A stretch of DNA of 53,821 nt from Sphaerospermopsis aphanizomenoides BCCUSP55 (lineage in GTDB: Bacteria > Cyanobacteriota > Cyanobacteriia > Cyanobacteriales > Nostocaceae), in assembly GCF_001586785.1 (NCBI RefSeq), contig NZ_LUFH02000029.1:1-53821 (forward strand), read 5' to 3'. Shown here piece after piece: positions 35,524-44,602 of the stretch. The notes beneath the pieces were generated by a model. The model was given only the letters and a program-made list of their open reading frames with translations. It was not told where the DNA came from and did not search any database. A program made the translations under genes and the position numbers. Positions within the stretch are counted from its first letter, which is position 1, and the number at the start of each line of letters is the position of its first letter.

Positions 35524-36585
35524 ATGCCTAGAAAACCCAAGTCTGCATCACCAACATCCCCCAGCACAATACTGGCACTTTCGGATCTGCATATACATTT
35601 ATCAGCTTTAGAAAAAGAACATCAGTCACTTCTAAAACAAATTAAGAAAAAGCGAACTGAGTTAAACAACTTTGTAGAACAAATGCGTTCTTTAGCCACA
35701 GAAATATTTCAAAAAGCCAGTCCCAGCTTTAAAAGGATGGCAGACTTAGATCAAGAAATCCACGCTTTGTTTAAGGAGATTTTTGCTACTAGGAAATTTG
35801 GTAAGCAAACCCAAAAAAATATAGAATCACTTTACTTCAACCTGCAAATGTCAGGAATAATTAGTCCAAAATCTAATCACGAAGAAGAGGAAGAAGATGC
35901 AGAACTAGACGAACTATTTGAGAACCCAGATACAGAGGAAGATGAACCTCATAATAACCGTCGTCAATATTGGGACTCACAAGAAGAAATACAATCTACT
36001 GCTGCTGGTAGAACGGAAGAATCAAGAAAAGTCCGCCAGACATTTTTGAAGTTAGCTGAAATCTTTCATCCTGATAAAGTACAAGACAGTGAAACTCATA
36101 AGTCCCATACAGAAATTATGAAAGAAATCAACAAAGCCTATCAGGAGGGAGATTTAGCAAGACTGTTAGAAATTGAACGACAGCATCAGTTAGGGGAAAC
36201 TATTGATAACAATAGCGAAGATGATTTAACTCGCAGATGTAATAATCTAGAACAACAAAATGAAATCCTCAAAACTCAATATGAGAAGCTGAAACAAGAA
36301 CTACGTCTTGCTAAAAATACTCCCGAAGGCGCAATGGTTTCAGATGCTCGCAAAGCAGCTAAAAAAGGTATTGATTCTACTGGTATCATGCTGAAAGCTT
36401 TGGAAACTCAGATTAATGTCATTGCTGATATTCGAGACTTTATCAAAGATTTTAGAGAACAAAAAATTACCATTAAAGAGTTTCTCGCAGGACCTCCCAG
36501 TTTACGTTCTAGACAAGAAGAAATGATGGAAGAATTACTAGAACAAATGATGGAAGAGCTAGGAGGAGTAATTATTTTTCAGTGA
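35524..36585 (+). CDS. J-domain-containing coiled-coil protein
   Basis: 353 residues. Two coiled-coil stretches (about 20-120 and 240-285) surround an acidic linker (EEEEEDAELDELF) and a J-domain-like segment with FLKLAEIFHPDKVQD and AYQEGDLARLLEIERQ; the HPD tripeptide is intact at about residues 183-190. It would recruit an Hsp70 (DnaK) to a target. The J domain is in the middle rather than at the end, unlike DnaJ. No DnaK is nearby. Confidence 0.75.
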   Translation: MPRKPKSASPTSPSTILALSDLHIHLSALEKEHQSLLKQIKKKRTELNNFVEQMRSLATEIFQKASPSFKRMADLDQEIHALFKEIFATRKFGKQTQKNIESLYFNLQMSGIISPKSNHEEEEEDAELDELFENPDTEEDEPHNNRRQYWDSQEEIQSTAAGRTEESRKVRQTFLKLAEIFHPDKVQDSETHKSHTEIMKEINKAYQEGDLARLLEIERQHQLGETIDNNSEDDLTRRCNNLEQQNEILKTQYEKLKQELRLAKNTPEGAMVSDARKAAKKGIDSTGIMLKALETQINVIADIRDFIKDFREQKITIKEFLAGPPSLRSRQEEMMEELLEQMMEELGGVIIFQ

Positions 36586-36636
36586 GCATTAAGCTCAAGC
36601 TTGTTTAAAGATAAAGTTGTTTGTGGGAATTGACAA

Positions 36637-37509
36637 CTACAAACTACCCTCCAAGTCATTTTTGAGTGAAGAAGTTGGTTTAGTTTTTTCGGTGTTATTT
36701 GTGTTGGTAGGTGTAGTGGGAGAATTAGCAACTTGACAACAGTTATTCACAGGAGCATTAGCTAATTGTTGCAGTTCCACAGATTCTAAAAGTTCATCCC
36801 ATTCTATTTCTGCTTGAGGATTTTCACGCAAAGATTCAAGAATTTCTACGGTTTCATTCCAAACACCAAATTCTGCATACAATTTAGCTTGTTCTAGTGG
36901 TTTTTGTTTAAGTTGCTCTATTTTATCCATTTTTTCTGAAGTTAAAGATGTACGTTCTATCCATCCTTTTAATAATTTATCGTCAGATGAATCATCAGGA
37001 TCACAAATGACTTTAAATTCCCAAGTGTAAATTTTATTTGGTTGTAATTTCACTGTTTTTGGAAGTTGGACTTTCACTATTCCCTGAATATGAGGTAGTG
37101 AAAAATCGGTTGTATAAACTTCTTTTTTTGTGTCTTTTTCAACTACATGAAATTTAACTTCTGTATCTATAATGACGGGAATATGTACGTAAACCGAAGG
37201 GTTAGGAACTACGGTTGTAATCATGTTATTGATTGGTACTACAGCCGTTAGCTTGATTTTGCTGGAATTAGAGTCTGATGGTGTTGCTTCTTCTATGAGG
37301 TTATCCAAATCACAACCGCCTCTTCTTCCTCCTGGTGCAGTTCGTTCTGGCGCTCCCCGGTTAGTTGCTAATGGAAATTTAACGCTAACTAAATATCCAG
37401 GGGTTAATTGTGCTTTACCCTGTGTTGGTAAGCTGGAGATGATGAAAATAGCAGTTAACAATCTAACAGTTAGGGTTTTTAAGAAAAACCCAGTATTTTT
37501 TGTCACCAT
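36637..37509 (-). CDS. DUF928 domain-containing exported protein
   Basis: 290 residues. The N-terminus is a signal peptide (about 1-33, ending QGKAQ). GAPERTAPGGRRGGCD at about 53-68 and the later KIYTWEFKVICD are the marks of DUF928, a family of exported proteins found almost only in cyanobacteria. C-terminal helices (EQAKLYAEFGVWNETVEIL) look TPR-like. Family members often neighbour CHAT or sigma genes, not so here. Function unknown. Confidence 0.85.
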   Translation of the reverse strand: MVTKNTGFFLKTLTVRLLTAIFIISSLPTQGKAQLTPGYLVSVKFPLATNRGAPERTAPGGRRGGCDLDNLIEEATPSDSNSSKIKLTAVVPINNMITTVVPNPSVYVHIPVIIDTEVKFHVVEKDTKKEVYTTDFSLPHIQGIVKVQLPKTVKLQPNKIYTWEFKVICDPDDSSDDKLLKGWIERTSLTSEKMDKIEQLKQKPLEQAKLYAEFGVWNETVEILESLRENPQAEIEWDELLESVELQQLANAPVNNCCQVANSPTTPTNTNNTEKTKPTSSLKNDLEGSL

Positions 37510-37589
37510 AAATACTGTTCTAAGCTAGGAGAACAAGAAAATTTATTACGAGATGTATACTATATGCGACCTAACTTGCTTAATTTGGC

Positions 37590-38111
37590 TTATTCAGTAA
37601 TTGTACCGTTTTTTGGCGGTAGTATATAGATAATTCCAGAAGCTATGGTTAAAATTACGGAAATCCAAAAAGCAATTAATGAAGAGATTTGCCAAGCTGG
37701 TGATAAAGGTGCTATGAGTAGGGCTATGGCAATGATTTGACTGACTGTTTTTAACTTACCCCAAATATTTGCACCAGTGATAGTGGTTTGATTAACACGC
37801 CAACCTGCGATCGCTAATTCCCGTGCTAGGATGATAAAAACTCCCCAAGCTGGTATTTTCCCCAATTCCACCAAAACTAATAACGGTGCAAGTACCAATA
37901 ATTTATCTACGAGGGGATCAAGAAATTTCCCTAAATCAGTAATTTGGTTAAGTTTCCTAGCTAAATATCCATCTAACCAGTCTGTTAAAGCCGCAATTAA
38001 AAATATAGTTAAACATATCCATTGAGCTTGGGACGTAGGAATATATAAACCGTAAAGTAGAAAAGGTATTCCCAAAAGTCTGGAAAAAGTAATCGTGTTG
38101 GGTAGATTCAT
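37590..38111 (-). CDS. pgsA: CDP-diacylglycerol-glycerol-3-phosphate 3-phosphatidyltransferase
   Basis: 173 residues with about four transmembrane segments. The CDP-alcohol phosphatidyltransferase motif D-x2-D-G-x2-A-R-x8-G-x3-D-x3-D is complete (DWLDGYLARK..TDLGKFLDPLVDK). It makes phosphatidylglycerol phosphate, the precursor of PG, essential for thylakoids. Convergent or adjacent genes are unrelated; the Uma2 gene ends 33 bp upstream on the same strand. Confidence 0.93.
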   Translation of the reverse strand: MNLPNTITFSRLLGIPFLLYGLYIPTSQAQWICLTIFLIAALTDWLDGYLARKLNQITDLGKFLDPLVDKLLVLAPLLVLVELGKIPAWGVFIILARELAIAGWRVNQTTITGANIWGKLKTVSQIIAIALLIAPLSPAWQISSLIAFWISVILTIASGIIYILPPKNGTITE

Positions 38112-38144
38112 ATAGTTGTGATGAGATATGCAGTTGATGATTGT

Positions 38145-38708
38145 CTACAATTTCAGCCAATCAAATAATTGTCCCAAAGTCAAATGTAAATCACCAACTA
38201 AATCTGGAACTGGTAATATATCTGCTGAATTTTCTAAAAATATTGGTTGCTGGTTCTGTGGATAAATTATGATATTCAATTCTTCTGGAATAATTAACCA
38301 ACCCAAGCTAGTACCATGATTTAAACAATGCAAAATATTTTTGGTAGGCTTAGTTATACTTTGCTCAGGAGAAAGAATTTCAATTGTCCAGTCTGGATAG
38401 GTATTAAAAGCATTTTCAATATTACCTTTTTCATCTACAGGAATTCTATCCCATGCAAATACAGCGATATCAGGAACTATGGAACGTCCCCCAAATGTAC
38501 ACCTTAACTCTGGAAAAGCTAAAGCGATTTTAGCATCTTCAACTACATTGTTAATGGTGTTAACTGTTTTCCCTTGTAATCTGCTATGTTTACCTTGTGG
38601 CATGGGTTTTTGAATTATTTCTCCATTGATATATTCACTTGCAGGTTTAGTTTCTGGTAGTTGTAAAAATTCTTCTAAACTTAATTGACGGGTTGGTGTG
38701 GCTACCAT
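38145..38708 (-). CDS. Uma2 family (PD-(D/E)XK-like) protein
   Basis: 187 residues. Features are LSLEEFLQLPETKPASEYINGEI, CTFGGRSIVPDIAVFAW and WTIEILSPEQS, the Asp and Glu of a PD-(D/E)XK nuclease-like core. Cyanobacteria carry many copies of this family; their role is not settled and may be nucleic-acid cleavage. It lies upstream of pgsA on the same strand. Start placement is natural. Confidence 0.9.
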   Translation of the reverse strand: MVATPTRQLSLEEFLQLPETKPASEYINGEIIQKPMPQGKHSRLQGKTVNTINNVVEDAKIALAFPELRCTFGGRSIVPDIAVFAWDRIPVDEKGNIENAFNTYPDWTIEILSPEQSITKPTKNILHCLNHGTSLGWLIIPEELNIIIYPQNQQPIFLENSADILPVPDLVGDLHLTLGQLFDWLKL

Positions 38709-38778
38709 AATATTTTTACCTCTTAGTATCTAACTCCCAGTGTACTCTAAATTAAGTTTACTTGTATTTAGAGGTAAG

Positions 38779-38815
38779 AGCAGGTGACAGGTGACAGGTG
38801 ACAGGTGACAGGTAA
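38779..38815. repeat. GGTGACA heptamer repeat
   Basis: Five tandem GGTGACA heptamers in the divergent region between the Uma2 and kinase genes. STRR class. Confidence 0.8.
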
Positions 38816-38953
38816 CAGTTTTAAAAGCCTTTGAGTGTATAAGTTTTAGTTTTGGTTAATGTCCTCAACGCTTTGTCTACGGCTATAAGAGCAAAATCAG
38901 ACAGTTTAATATTGTATAATTTATTTGGGATATTTTGTAAATTTAGGCATTTT

Positions 38954-40282
38954 ATGAACAAAATTTTACAAATTGGTACTGTTTTGAGAGAACGTTACAA
39001 AATTACCAATATTTTATCTAGTAATACAGGATTTGGAATTACCTATAAAGTCAAAGACTCTAATCATCCAAATCAACCTACTCGGATTTTAAAACAACTC
39101 AAAAAACCAACAGCAGCTAAATTAAATATTGAAAATCTCCCAATTCCAGAACAGCAACAAATATTAAATCAATACTGGCAGGAATATCTGAGACTTTTCC
39201 GAATAGAAACTCAAGTGTTAGCAAAACTGGGAGAAGAATATAAACAGATACCGACAATTTACGAATATTTTGATGAACAGGATGAATATTTTTATGTGCA
39301 GGAATATATTGAAGGAGATTCTTTAAAAACTGAAGTTAAACAAGGTCAAACATTATCAGAACAAAAAACCATATCTTTATTAATTGAGATTTTAGAAGTT
39401 TTTGAATATATTCAAACTAATCCTGGTTATTCTGTAATTCATAGAGATATTAAACCAGAGAATATTATTCGTAAAAGTACCGATAATAAATTAGTTGTCA
39501 TTGATTTTGGTTTAGCGAAAGAAGTAACTGTTCCCGGAACAAAAATAGGTTCAATTCTTGGCGGTACAAAAGGATATATTGCACCGGAAATATTATTGGG
39601 TACAGTATCATTTGCTAGTGATATTTATTCTATAGGAATGATTGGGGTTTTTGCAGTCACGGGAGAAGACCCCACTTATACACCTACATTAGCTGAAAAT
39701 TGGCAACCAAAAGCAAATGTCAGTCCAGAATTTGCTGCTGTATTAAATCAAATGATTTGTGAAAGTTATAAACAACGCTTTCAAAATGCAACGGAAGCAT
39801 TAGCAGCATTAAGAACATTAAATAAAAAACCAGTTCCACCACCTCCACTACCAAAAATAAAACTTCCTATTAAATTAATTGCAGGTTTTGTTTTAGCTGT
39901 TGTTGTAGTTATTGGGATCACTTTAATAGTGAGAAACCCAGAAAATCAATTAATAGCAGATGGAAAAGAAAAAGCAGGACAATTAACAACATCAGATGAT
40001 AAAGAATTTGGTGGCGGTAAAAATTTTGATGGTTACAAATTCAAAAGTGATAAAAAACAATATTTAACAGTGCAAATAGTGAGTCAAGAGTTTAGTCCTA
40101 TTTTCACCGTTCGTAAATTAGATGATCCGAATTTTATGACTGTGAAAGATGTCGCAAATAAAGACAATAATTTCACAGCTTCTATTATGGTAGACAAAGG
40201 TGAATATGAGTTGAAAATTAAATCAGAAAATGCAGCTTTAGGAGACTATGTAATTAAAGCTTGGGTGACAGATATTAAGTAA
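38954..40282 (+). CDS. Membrane Ser/Thr protein kinase with C-terminal sensor domain
   Basis: About 442 residues from the ATG giving MNKILQIGTV (AGG upstream); a TTG 102 bp earlier is less likely. The kinase domain has GFGITYKV, the Lys in RILKQL, HRDIKPENII and DFGLAKE, all intact. A single transmembrane segment (about 308-328, LIAGFVLAVVVVIGITLIV) follows a proline-rich linker. The outer C-terminal domain resembles a PPC beta-sandwich (FDGYKFKSDKKQYLTVQI). So an external cue could drive cytosolic phosphorylation. A COP23 lipoprotein follows. Confidence 0.9.
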   Translation: MNKILQIGTVLRERYKITNILSSNTGFGITYKVKDSNHPNQPTRILKQLKKPTAAKLNIENLPIPEQQQILNQYWQEYLRLFRIETQVLAKLGEEYKQIPTIYEYFDEQDEYFYVQEYIEGDSLKTEVKQGQTLSEQKTISLLIEILEVFEYIQTNPGYSVIHRDIKPENIIRKSTDNKLVVIDFGLAKEVTVPGTKIGSILGGTKGYIAPEILLGTVSFASDIYSIGMIGVFAVTGEDPTYTPTLAENWQPKANVSPEFAAVLNQMICESYKQRFQNATEALAALRTLNKKPVPPPPLPKIKLPIKLIAGFVLAVVVVIGITLIVRNPENQLIADGKEKAGQLTTSDDKEFGGGKNFDGYKFKSDKKQYLTVQIVSQEFSPIFTVRKLDDPNFMTVKDVANKDNNFTASIMVDKGEYELKIKSENAALGDYVIKAWVTDIK

Positions 40283-40288
40283 CCATAT

Positions 40289-40438
40289 CTCATTATCTCG
40301 TTCCCAGTCTCCAGACTGGGAATGCTTTGATAGAGTCTCTGACTCGACACAAACAGAAGTCAAAATCTCGGACTCTACAAAAACGGAAGTCAGAGACTTC
40401 CTTTATTCATTCCCACACAGAGTATGGGAATGAGAAAG
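40289..40438. repeat. Multi-hairpin interspersed element
   Basis: Between the kinase and COP23 genes. Outer ends CTCGTTCCCA and TGGGAATGAG are inverted. Inside are TTCCCAGTCT-CC-AGACTGGGAA, GGAAGTC-AGA-GACTTCC and CATTCCCA-N9-TGGGAATG. It has no coding capacity. The CTGGGAAT-type hairpin is shared with the element at 44603-44736. Confidence 0.75.
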
Positions 40439-40540
40439 ACGTAATTAAACAAATATTTACGTAAATTTTATATACATCAACTCTCTATGTGAGGCATAAT
40501 ATACTACAACAAATAATCTAATATACCCACAAGTGCAATT

Positions 40541-41071
40541 ATGAAAAGTTATCAGTGGTTGTTATTCATGATTATGTTTAGTTTAAACCTGATCTTAACA
40601 GGATGCGAAGAACCTAACAAAGTAGCTTTCTCCTGTGAAACAGACAAAAATGGAGAACACACAACCAAAGTTAAATATCAAAACCAAACACGAGATTTAA
40701 TAGTGTGGAAACGCACCGACTTTGTAAAAGCAGGGTTTCCTCCACAACGGAGATGTCAAGAAGTCACACCAAAATTACAAGATGCTTATGATAATGGAAC
40801 TTTGAAAACTTTAACTTGGGGTTATTCTGAAGATGAAAACGATCCTAATAAAAGATTTAAATCTTTATGTACGACTACAGGAAAAGAGTGTCATACTTTG
40901 ATTTTAACATTATTAGAATCAGATGATCCTGATAAAGAATTGAAAGACTTTACTGCTGTTTTAAATGGTGATGCTTCTAAAGCATATCAAAATTCTTCCT
41001 GTACAGTACCACAACAAACAGGTGCTAATTTAACTTGTACCGTTGATATTTTCAAGGTGTTTAATAAATAA
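40541..41071 (+). CDS. COP23-domain lipoprotein
   Basis: 176 residues. The lipobox LTGC places the lipid on C22. The mature protein is a COP23 domain: FSCETDKNG, IVWKRTDF, PQRRCQEVTPKLQDAYDNG with the conserved cysteine, and SLCTTTGKECHTLILTL with two more. COP23 was described as a circadian-oscillating membrane protein in cyanobacteria. It follows the kinase after a repeat element. Its role is unknown; a surface sensor partner of the kinase is a guess from position. Confidence 0.85.
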   Translation: MKSYQWLLFMIMFSLNLILTGCEEPNKVAFSCETDKNGEHTTKVKYQNQTRDLIVWKRTDFVKAGFPPQRRCQEVTPKLQDAYDNGTLKTLTWGYSEDENDPNKRFKSLCTTTGKECHTLILTLLESDDPDKELKDFTAVLNGDASKAYQNSSCTVPQQTGANLTCTVDIFKVFNK

Positions 41072-41086
41072 GGAGAAATAAAACCT

Positions 41087-41659
41087 ATGTTAGCAGCAAT
41101 GAGTGAAGAAGCTAGAACAATAGCAGAATGGAAAGATAAAGGTTTAAAACAGGGAACTCGTTTAGGAATGAGATTAGCAGAGAGAATAGGAATTAAACAA
41201 GAAACAGAACTAGGAATTAATCTAGGTGTTAAATTAGGAATGGAAATAGGAATAGAGATAGGAGTGAAATTCTTACTAATACGACAGTTAAATAAACGCT
41301 TAGGTACAATTCCTCGACTGTTATCAATTCGACTTCAGGAATTATCAACAGATAATGTACAAGAATTGAGAGAAGGATTTTTAGATTTTTCAACTTTGGA
41401 AGATTTAGAAAAATGGGTAGATAAAAAAGAAAATAAATCTGGAAATTACCAAGAGATAATAAAATCTCAAGAGAATGCAGCGATAAACTTTGTTATGCGA
41501 CAATTAAACCGTCGTTTTGGTGCAGTTACTCAAGATTTATTACCAAAAATTGAACAGTTAACTAGAGAAGAAATAGAAACATTAGCTGAAGATTTGTTAG
41601 ATTTTTCTGTTCTGTCAGATTTGGAAAATTGGTTGCAACAAAATCAATCTAATCAATAA
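41087..41659 (+). CDS. DUF4351-containing protein with two copies of the domain
   Basis: 190 residues. A Gly-rich amphipathic repeat (IGIKQETELGINLGVKLG) opens the protein. Two DUF4351-like modules follow: LIRQLNKRLGTIPRLLSIRLQ..ELREGFLDFSTLEDLEKWV and VMRQLNRRFGAVTQDLLPKI..ETLAEDLLDFSVLSDLENWL. In other proteins this domain is the tail of a PD-(D/E)XK transposase/nuclease-like protein; here the nuclease is absent. It starts 15 bp after the COP23 gene with a good SD and is probably cotranscribed. Confidence 0.8.
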   Translation: MLAAMSEEARTIAEWKDKGLKQGTRLGMRLAERIGIKQETELGINLGVKLGMEIGIEIGVKFLLIRQLNKRLGTIPRLLSIRLQELSTDNVQELREGFLDFSTLEDLEKWVDKKENKSGNYQEIIKSQENAAINFVMRQLNRRFGAVTQDLLPKIEQLTREEIETLAEDLLDFSVLSDLENWLQQNQSNQ

Positions 41660-41662
41660 AAA

Positions 41663-41750
41663 TTGTAGGTTGGGTTAAGCGATAGCGCAACCCAACAAAA
41701 ACCTTCTTAATGTTGGAAATGTTGGGTTTCCTTGCGTCAACCCAACCTAC
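41663..41750. repeat. MITE-like inverted repeat, family C
   Basis: 88 bp with termini TGTAGGTTGGGTTAA and TCAACCCAACCTACA, about 13-14 bp of inverted match. Non-coding interior with GCGATAGCG. It sits between the DUF4351 and protease genes. Elements with these ends are common in cyanobacteria. Confidence 0.8.
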
Positions 41751-41774
41751 ATATAAATACCAGGATTACCATCT

Positions 41775-44459
41775 ATGAAATTACCTAAAAACCTCTATAA
41801 ATTATCCCATCTATTATTATTCTTACTCCTCCTATTTCCCGCTTCTCCGATTATTATCACTGGTTGCAGTTCTTCCCTATTCGCACGCAAACCGGGGACA
41901 TTTTCAGAATCAGAATTAAAGAATATCTTAAAAGAAATTACCTTCAAAGTCATAGTAGATGATAAAGAAACCGCATCAGGTACGATTATCAAAAAACAAA
42001 ACGGGTTTTATACAGTTCTCACTAATGCTCATGTCATAGAAAATGCTAAATCTGTAAAAGTTGTCACTCCTGATAATAAAACTCATGATGTGGAATTTTC
42101 TAAATTAGATAGACAAGATAATAAGAAAGATGATTTATATGATTTAGCTAAGTTGACTTTTAGCAGTGAAACTACTTATTTAGTTGCTGGTTTAGGGGAA
42201 GAGGATATTAAACCAGGGGAAAAGGTTTTTGCTGGGGGATATGTGAAGGGTAATTTGCAAACTACCAAAGGTACAGCGAAATTATTTTTAAATCAGCCGT
42301 TAATTAAAGGACAGCAAATAGCTTATGACAATGATATTCAACAGGGAATGAGTGGGGGAGCAATTATTAATGAAAAAGGTTATTTGGTGGGGATAAATAG
42401 TAAGCTTGCTAATCCGGTTTTACAAACTGATTTTCGCTATTTACAAGGTGAACAACCTGATGAGAAAACTTTAAAAGAATGGGGTAATTATAGTTGGGGT
42501 ATTGCGGTTAATTTAGTTGATGAAGCTGCACCTGATTTAACTTTGTTTCCTGAGAGGGTAATTAGGAAAGTTGGCGGTATTCCGGCTAAGGTTTTAGATA
42601 TTGCTAAACAGTCTTCGGTGAAAATTCAAGGTAAAAGTGGTATTGGTAGCGGGGTAATTATTGCTAAGGATAAAGATGTTTATTATGTGTTAACTGCTGC
42701 TCATGTGGTGGAAAATAAACAGGAGTATCAAGTTGTTGCACCTAATAAACAAGTTTATAAGGTGGATAATGAGACTATTCGCACTAGGAAGGGACTTGAT
42801 ATGGCTGTTTTACAGTTTCGTAGTTCTCAGGTTTATCAAGTTGCTACTTTGGGGGATTATGAGTTAAAGGAACAATATGTTTTTCTTTATGGTTGGAAGG
42901 GGGAAGAATTAAATCATCCTTCTTTGTTTAGTGTGGGTAAAATACAAAGTGCGGAGAAAAGAGATTATTGGGCAAAACCAAGAGGGTATGAATTAGCATA
43001 TAGTAATGAAGGATATCCCGGAATGAGTGGAGGTGGTATTTGGGATACAGAAGGGCGATTAATTGGTATTCATAATTATTCAGAAACGGATGTTTTAGGA
43101 TTTAGTTTAGGTTTATCTATTCAGACTTTTTTATTTTATCAAAAAGATAATGTATGGAAGTTACCTCAACCTCAATTAAATGTTGCTAAAAATGAACCTA
43201 AATCAGCAGATGCAGCTTCTGTTATTTTAGCATTTTTTCAAATTACTTCTGAACCTAATTCTGTAAATGCTACTGGAATACAGTGGCTTAATTATGGTAT
43301 TCAATTATGGCGAACTGGTGATACAGATAATGCAATTAAAGCAATGGAAAATGCAGTTATCAAAGATCCAAACTCTTGGCAATCTTATTACAATGTTTCT
43401 TGGATTTGGGCAGGAAAAGGAAAATATCATTCAGCCTTAGCTGCTATCAATACAGCAATTATAGAAAAACCAAGTTTTTATCGTTCATATTTATTCAAGA
43501 GTGTAATTTTTCGGAATTTAAAACAATATCAAAATGCTTTAGAAGCAATTAATCAAGGATTTTTACAATCTAAAGAAAATCATAAAGAAGATTTTTTGCT
43601 TTATGCAACTCGTGGAGAAATATTGAGTAACTTGGAAAAATATGATCAGGCTATTGCTGATTTTACTCAAGTTATTAAAATTAATTTTCAATTCACAAGA
43701 GCTTACTATAATCGTGGAGTTATTTATTATGAGCAAGGAAAGATAGATTCTGCTATTCAAGATTTCACCCAAGCTATTGCTATTAATCCTCAATATGCAA
43801 AGGCTTACTATTATCGCGGGACTATTTATGGTAATCAAGGAAAAATAGATTCCGCTATTCAAGATTTCACCCAAGCCATTATTATTAATCCTCAATATAC
43901 ACAAGCTTACTATGACCGAGGAATTGCTTATAGTGAGCAAGAAAAAGTAGACTTAGCTATAGCTGATTTTACTCAAGTTATTAAAATAAATCCTCAATAT
44001 GCAGAGGCTTACTATAATCGAGGATTTATTTATGGTAATCAAAGAAAGGTAGATTCCGCTATTCAAGATTTCACCCAAGCTATTGCTATTAATCCTCAAT
44101 ATGCACAAGCTTATCATAATCGCGGGAATATTTATGCTCAAAAAGGAAAGCTAGAATTAGCTATTGCTGATTTTACCCAAGTTATTAAAATAAATCCTAA
44201 ATTTGTAGACGCTTATAACAATTTGGGATATACATATATTCAACAAAGAAAACTTGACCAGGCACTTCAAAATTATAAACAAGCTATTGCCATTAATCCT
44301 CAAAATCCAAAAGCTTATTTGGGTCGAGGATTAGCTTATGGTTTGCAAAGTAATAAACAACAAGCAATTAAAGATTTAGAAACTGCAAAACAACTATTTC
44401 AACAACAAGGTGATAAACAAGGATATCAAAACGCACAGGAAATAATAAATAAGCTGTAA
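41775..44459 (+). CDS. Lipoprotein with two trypsin-like domains and a TPR array
   Basis: 894 residues. Lipobox ITGC gives lipid at C31. Two S1-type protease domains follow. The first has H86 (TNAHVI), D123 (LYDLAKL) and S193 (GMSGGA). The second has H310 (TAAHVV), D342 (GLDMAVL) and S418 (GMSGGG). Both triads look complete. From about residue 495 to 890 there are ten or more TPRs of the type AYYNRGxIYYxQGKIDSAIQDFTQAI. The TPR part would bind partners in the periplasm. Nearby kinase and COP23 suggest one envelope-sensing group. Confidence 0.92.
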   Translation: MKLPKNLYKLSHLLLFLLLLFPASPIIITGCSSSLFARKPGTFSESELKNILKEITFKVIVDDKETASGTIIKKQNGFYTVLTNAHVIENAKSVKVVTPDNKTHDVEFSKLDRQDNKKDDLYDLAKLTFSSETTYLVAGLGEEDIKPGEKVFAGGYVKGNLQTTKGTAKLFLNQPLIKGQQIAYDNDIQQGMSGGAIINEKGYLVGINSKLANPVLQTDFRYLQGEQPDEKTLKEWGNYSWGIAVNLVDEAAPDLTLFPERVIRKVGGIPAKVLDIAKQSSVKIQGKSGIGSGVIIAKDKDVYYVLTAAHVVENKQEYQVVAPNKQVYKVDNETIRTRKGLDMAVLQFRSSQVYQVATLGDYELKEQYVFLYGWKGEELNHPSLFSVGKIQSAEKRDYWAKPRGYELAYSNEGYPGMSGGGIWDTEGRLIGIHNYSETDVLGFSLGLSIQTFLFYQKDNVWKLPQPQLNVAKNEPKSADAASVILAFFQITSEPNSVNATGIQWLNYGIQLWRTGDTDNAIKAMENAVIKDPNSWQSYYNVSWIWAGKGKYHSALAAINTAIIEKPSFYRSYLFKSVIFRNLKQYQNALEAINQGFLQSKENHKEDFLLYATRGEILSNLEKYDQAIADFTQVIKINFQFTRAYYNRGVIYYEQGKIDSAIQDFTQAIAINPQYAKAYYYRGTIYGNQGKIDSAIQDFTQAIIINPQYTQAYYDRGIAYSEQEKVDLAIADFTQVIKINPQYAEAYYNRGFIYGNQRKVDSAIQDFTQAIAINPQYAQAYHNRGNIYAQKGKLELAIADFTQVIKINPKFVDAYNNLGYTYIQQRKLDQALQNYKQAIAINPQNPKAYLGRGLAYGLQSNKQQAIKDLETAKQLFQQQGDKQGYQNAQEIINKL

Positions 44460-44510
44460 GTTATATTCCCATCCCTGAATTTACCTTCTATTCTCTACCA
44501 ATGGGTTAAA

Positions 44511-44594
44511 CTAATCAAAAATAACCAAACTAACACCACAACGACTAGCTGCTGCTGCTAACCGAGAATCAAGAGTTGCTAAAGTTATCTGTTA
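44511..44594 (-). pseudogene. Remnant of a PIN-domain toxin (C-terminus)
   Basis: On the minus strand a frame reads TLATLDSRLAAAASRCGVSL then VIFD and a stop. This resembles the last strand and helix of VapC/PIN toxins (TLD.RLA.AA). An in-frame TAA lies just upstream and no start or earlier domain exists. The four-hairpin element borders it directly, so insertion or deletion by that repeat probably removed the rest. Confidence 0.45.
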
Positions 44595-44602
44595 GCTTCC
44601 AC

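Noticed and set aside
41087-41659. Intact Rpn-type transposase
   Set aside because: Only the DUF4351 tail domains are present; the nuclease core is absent.
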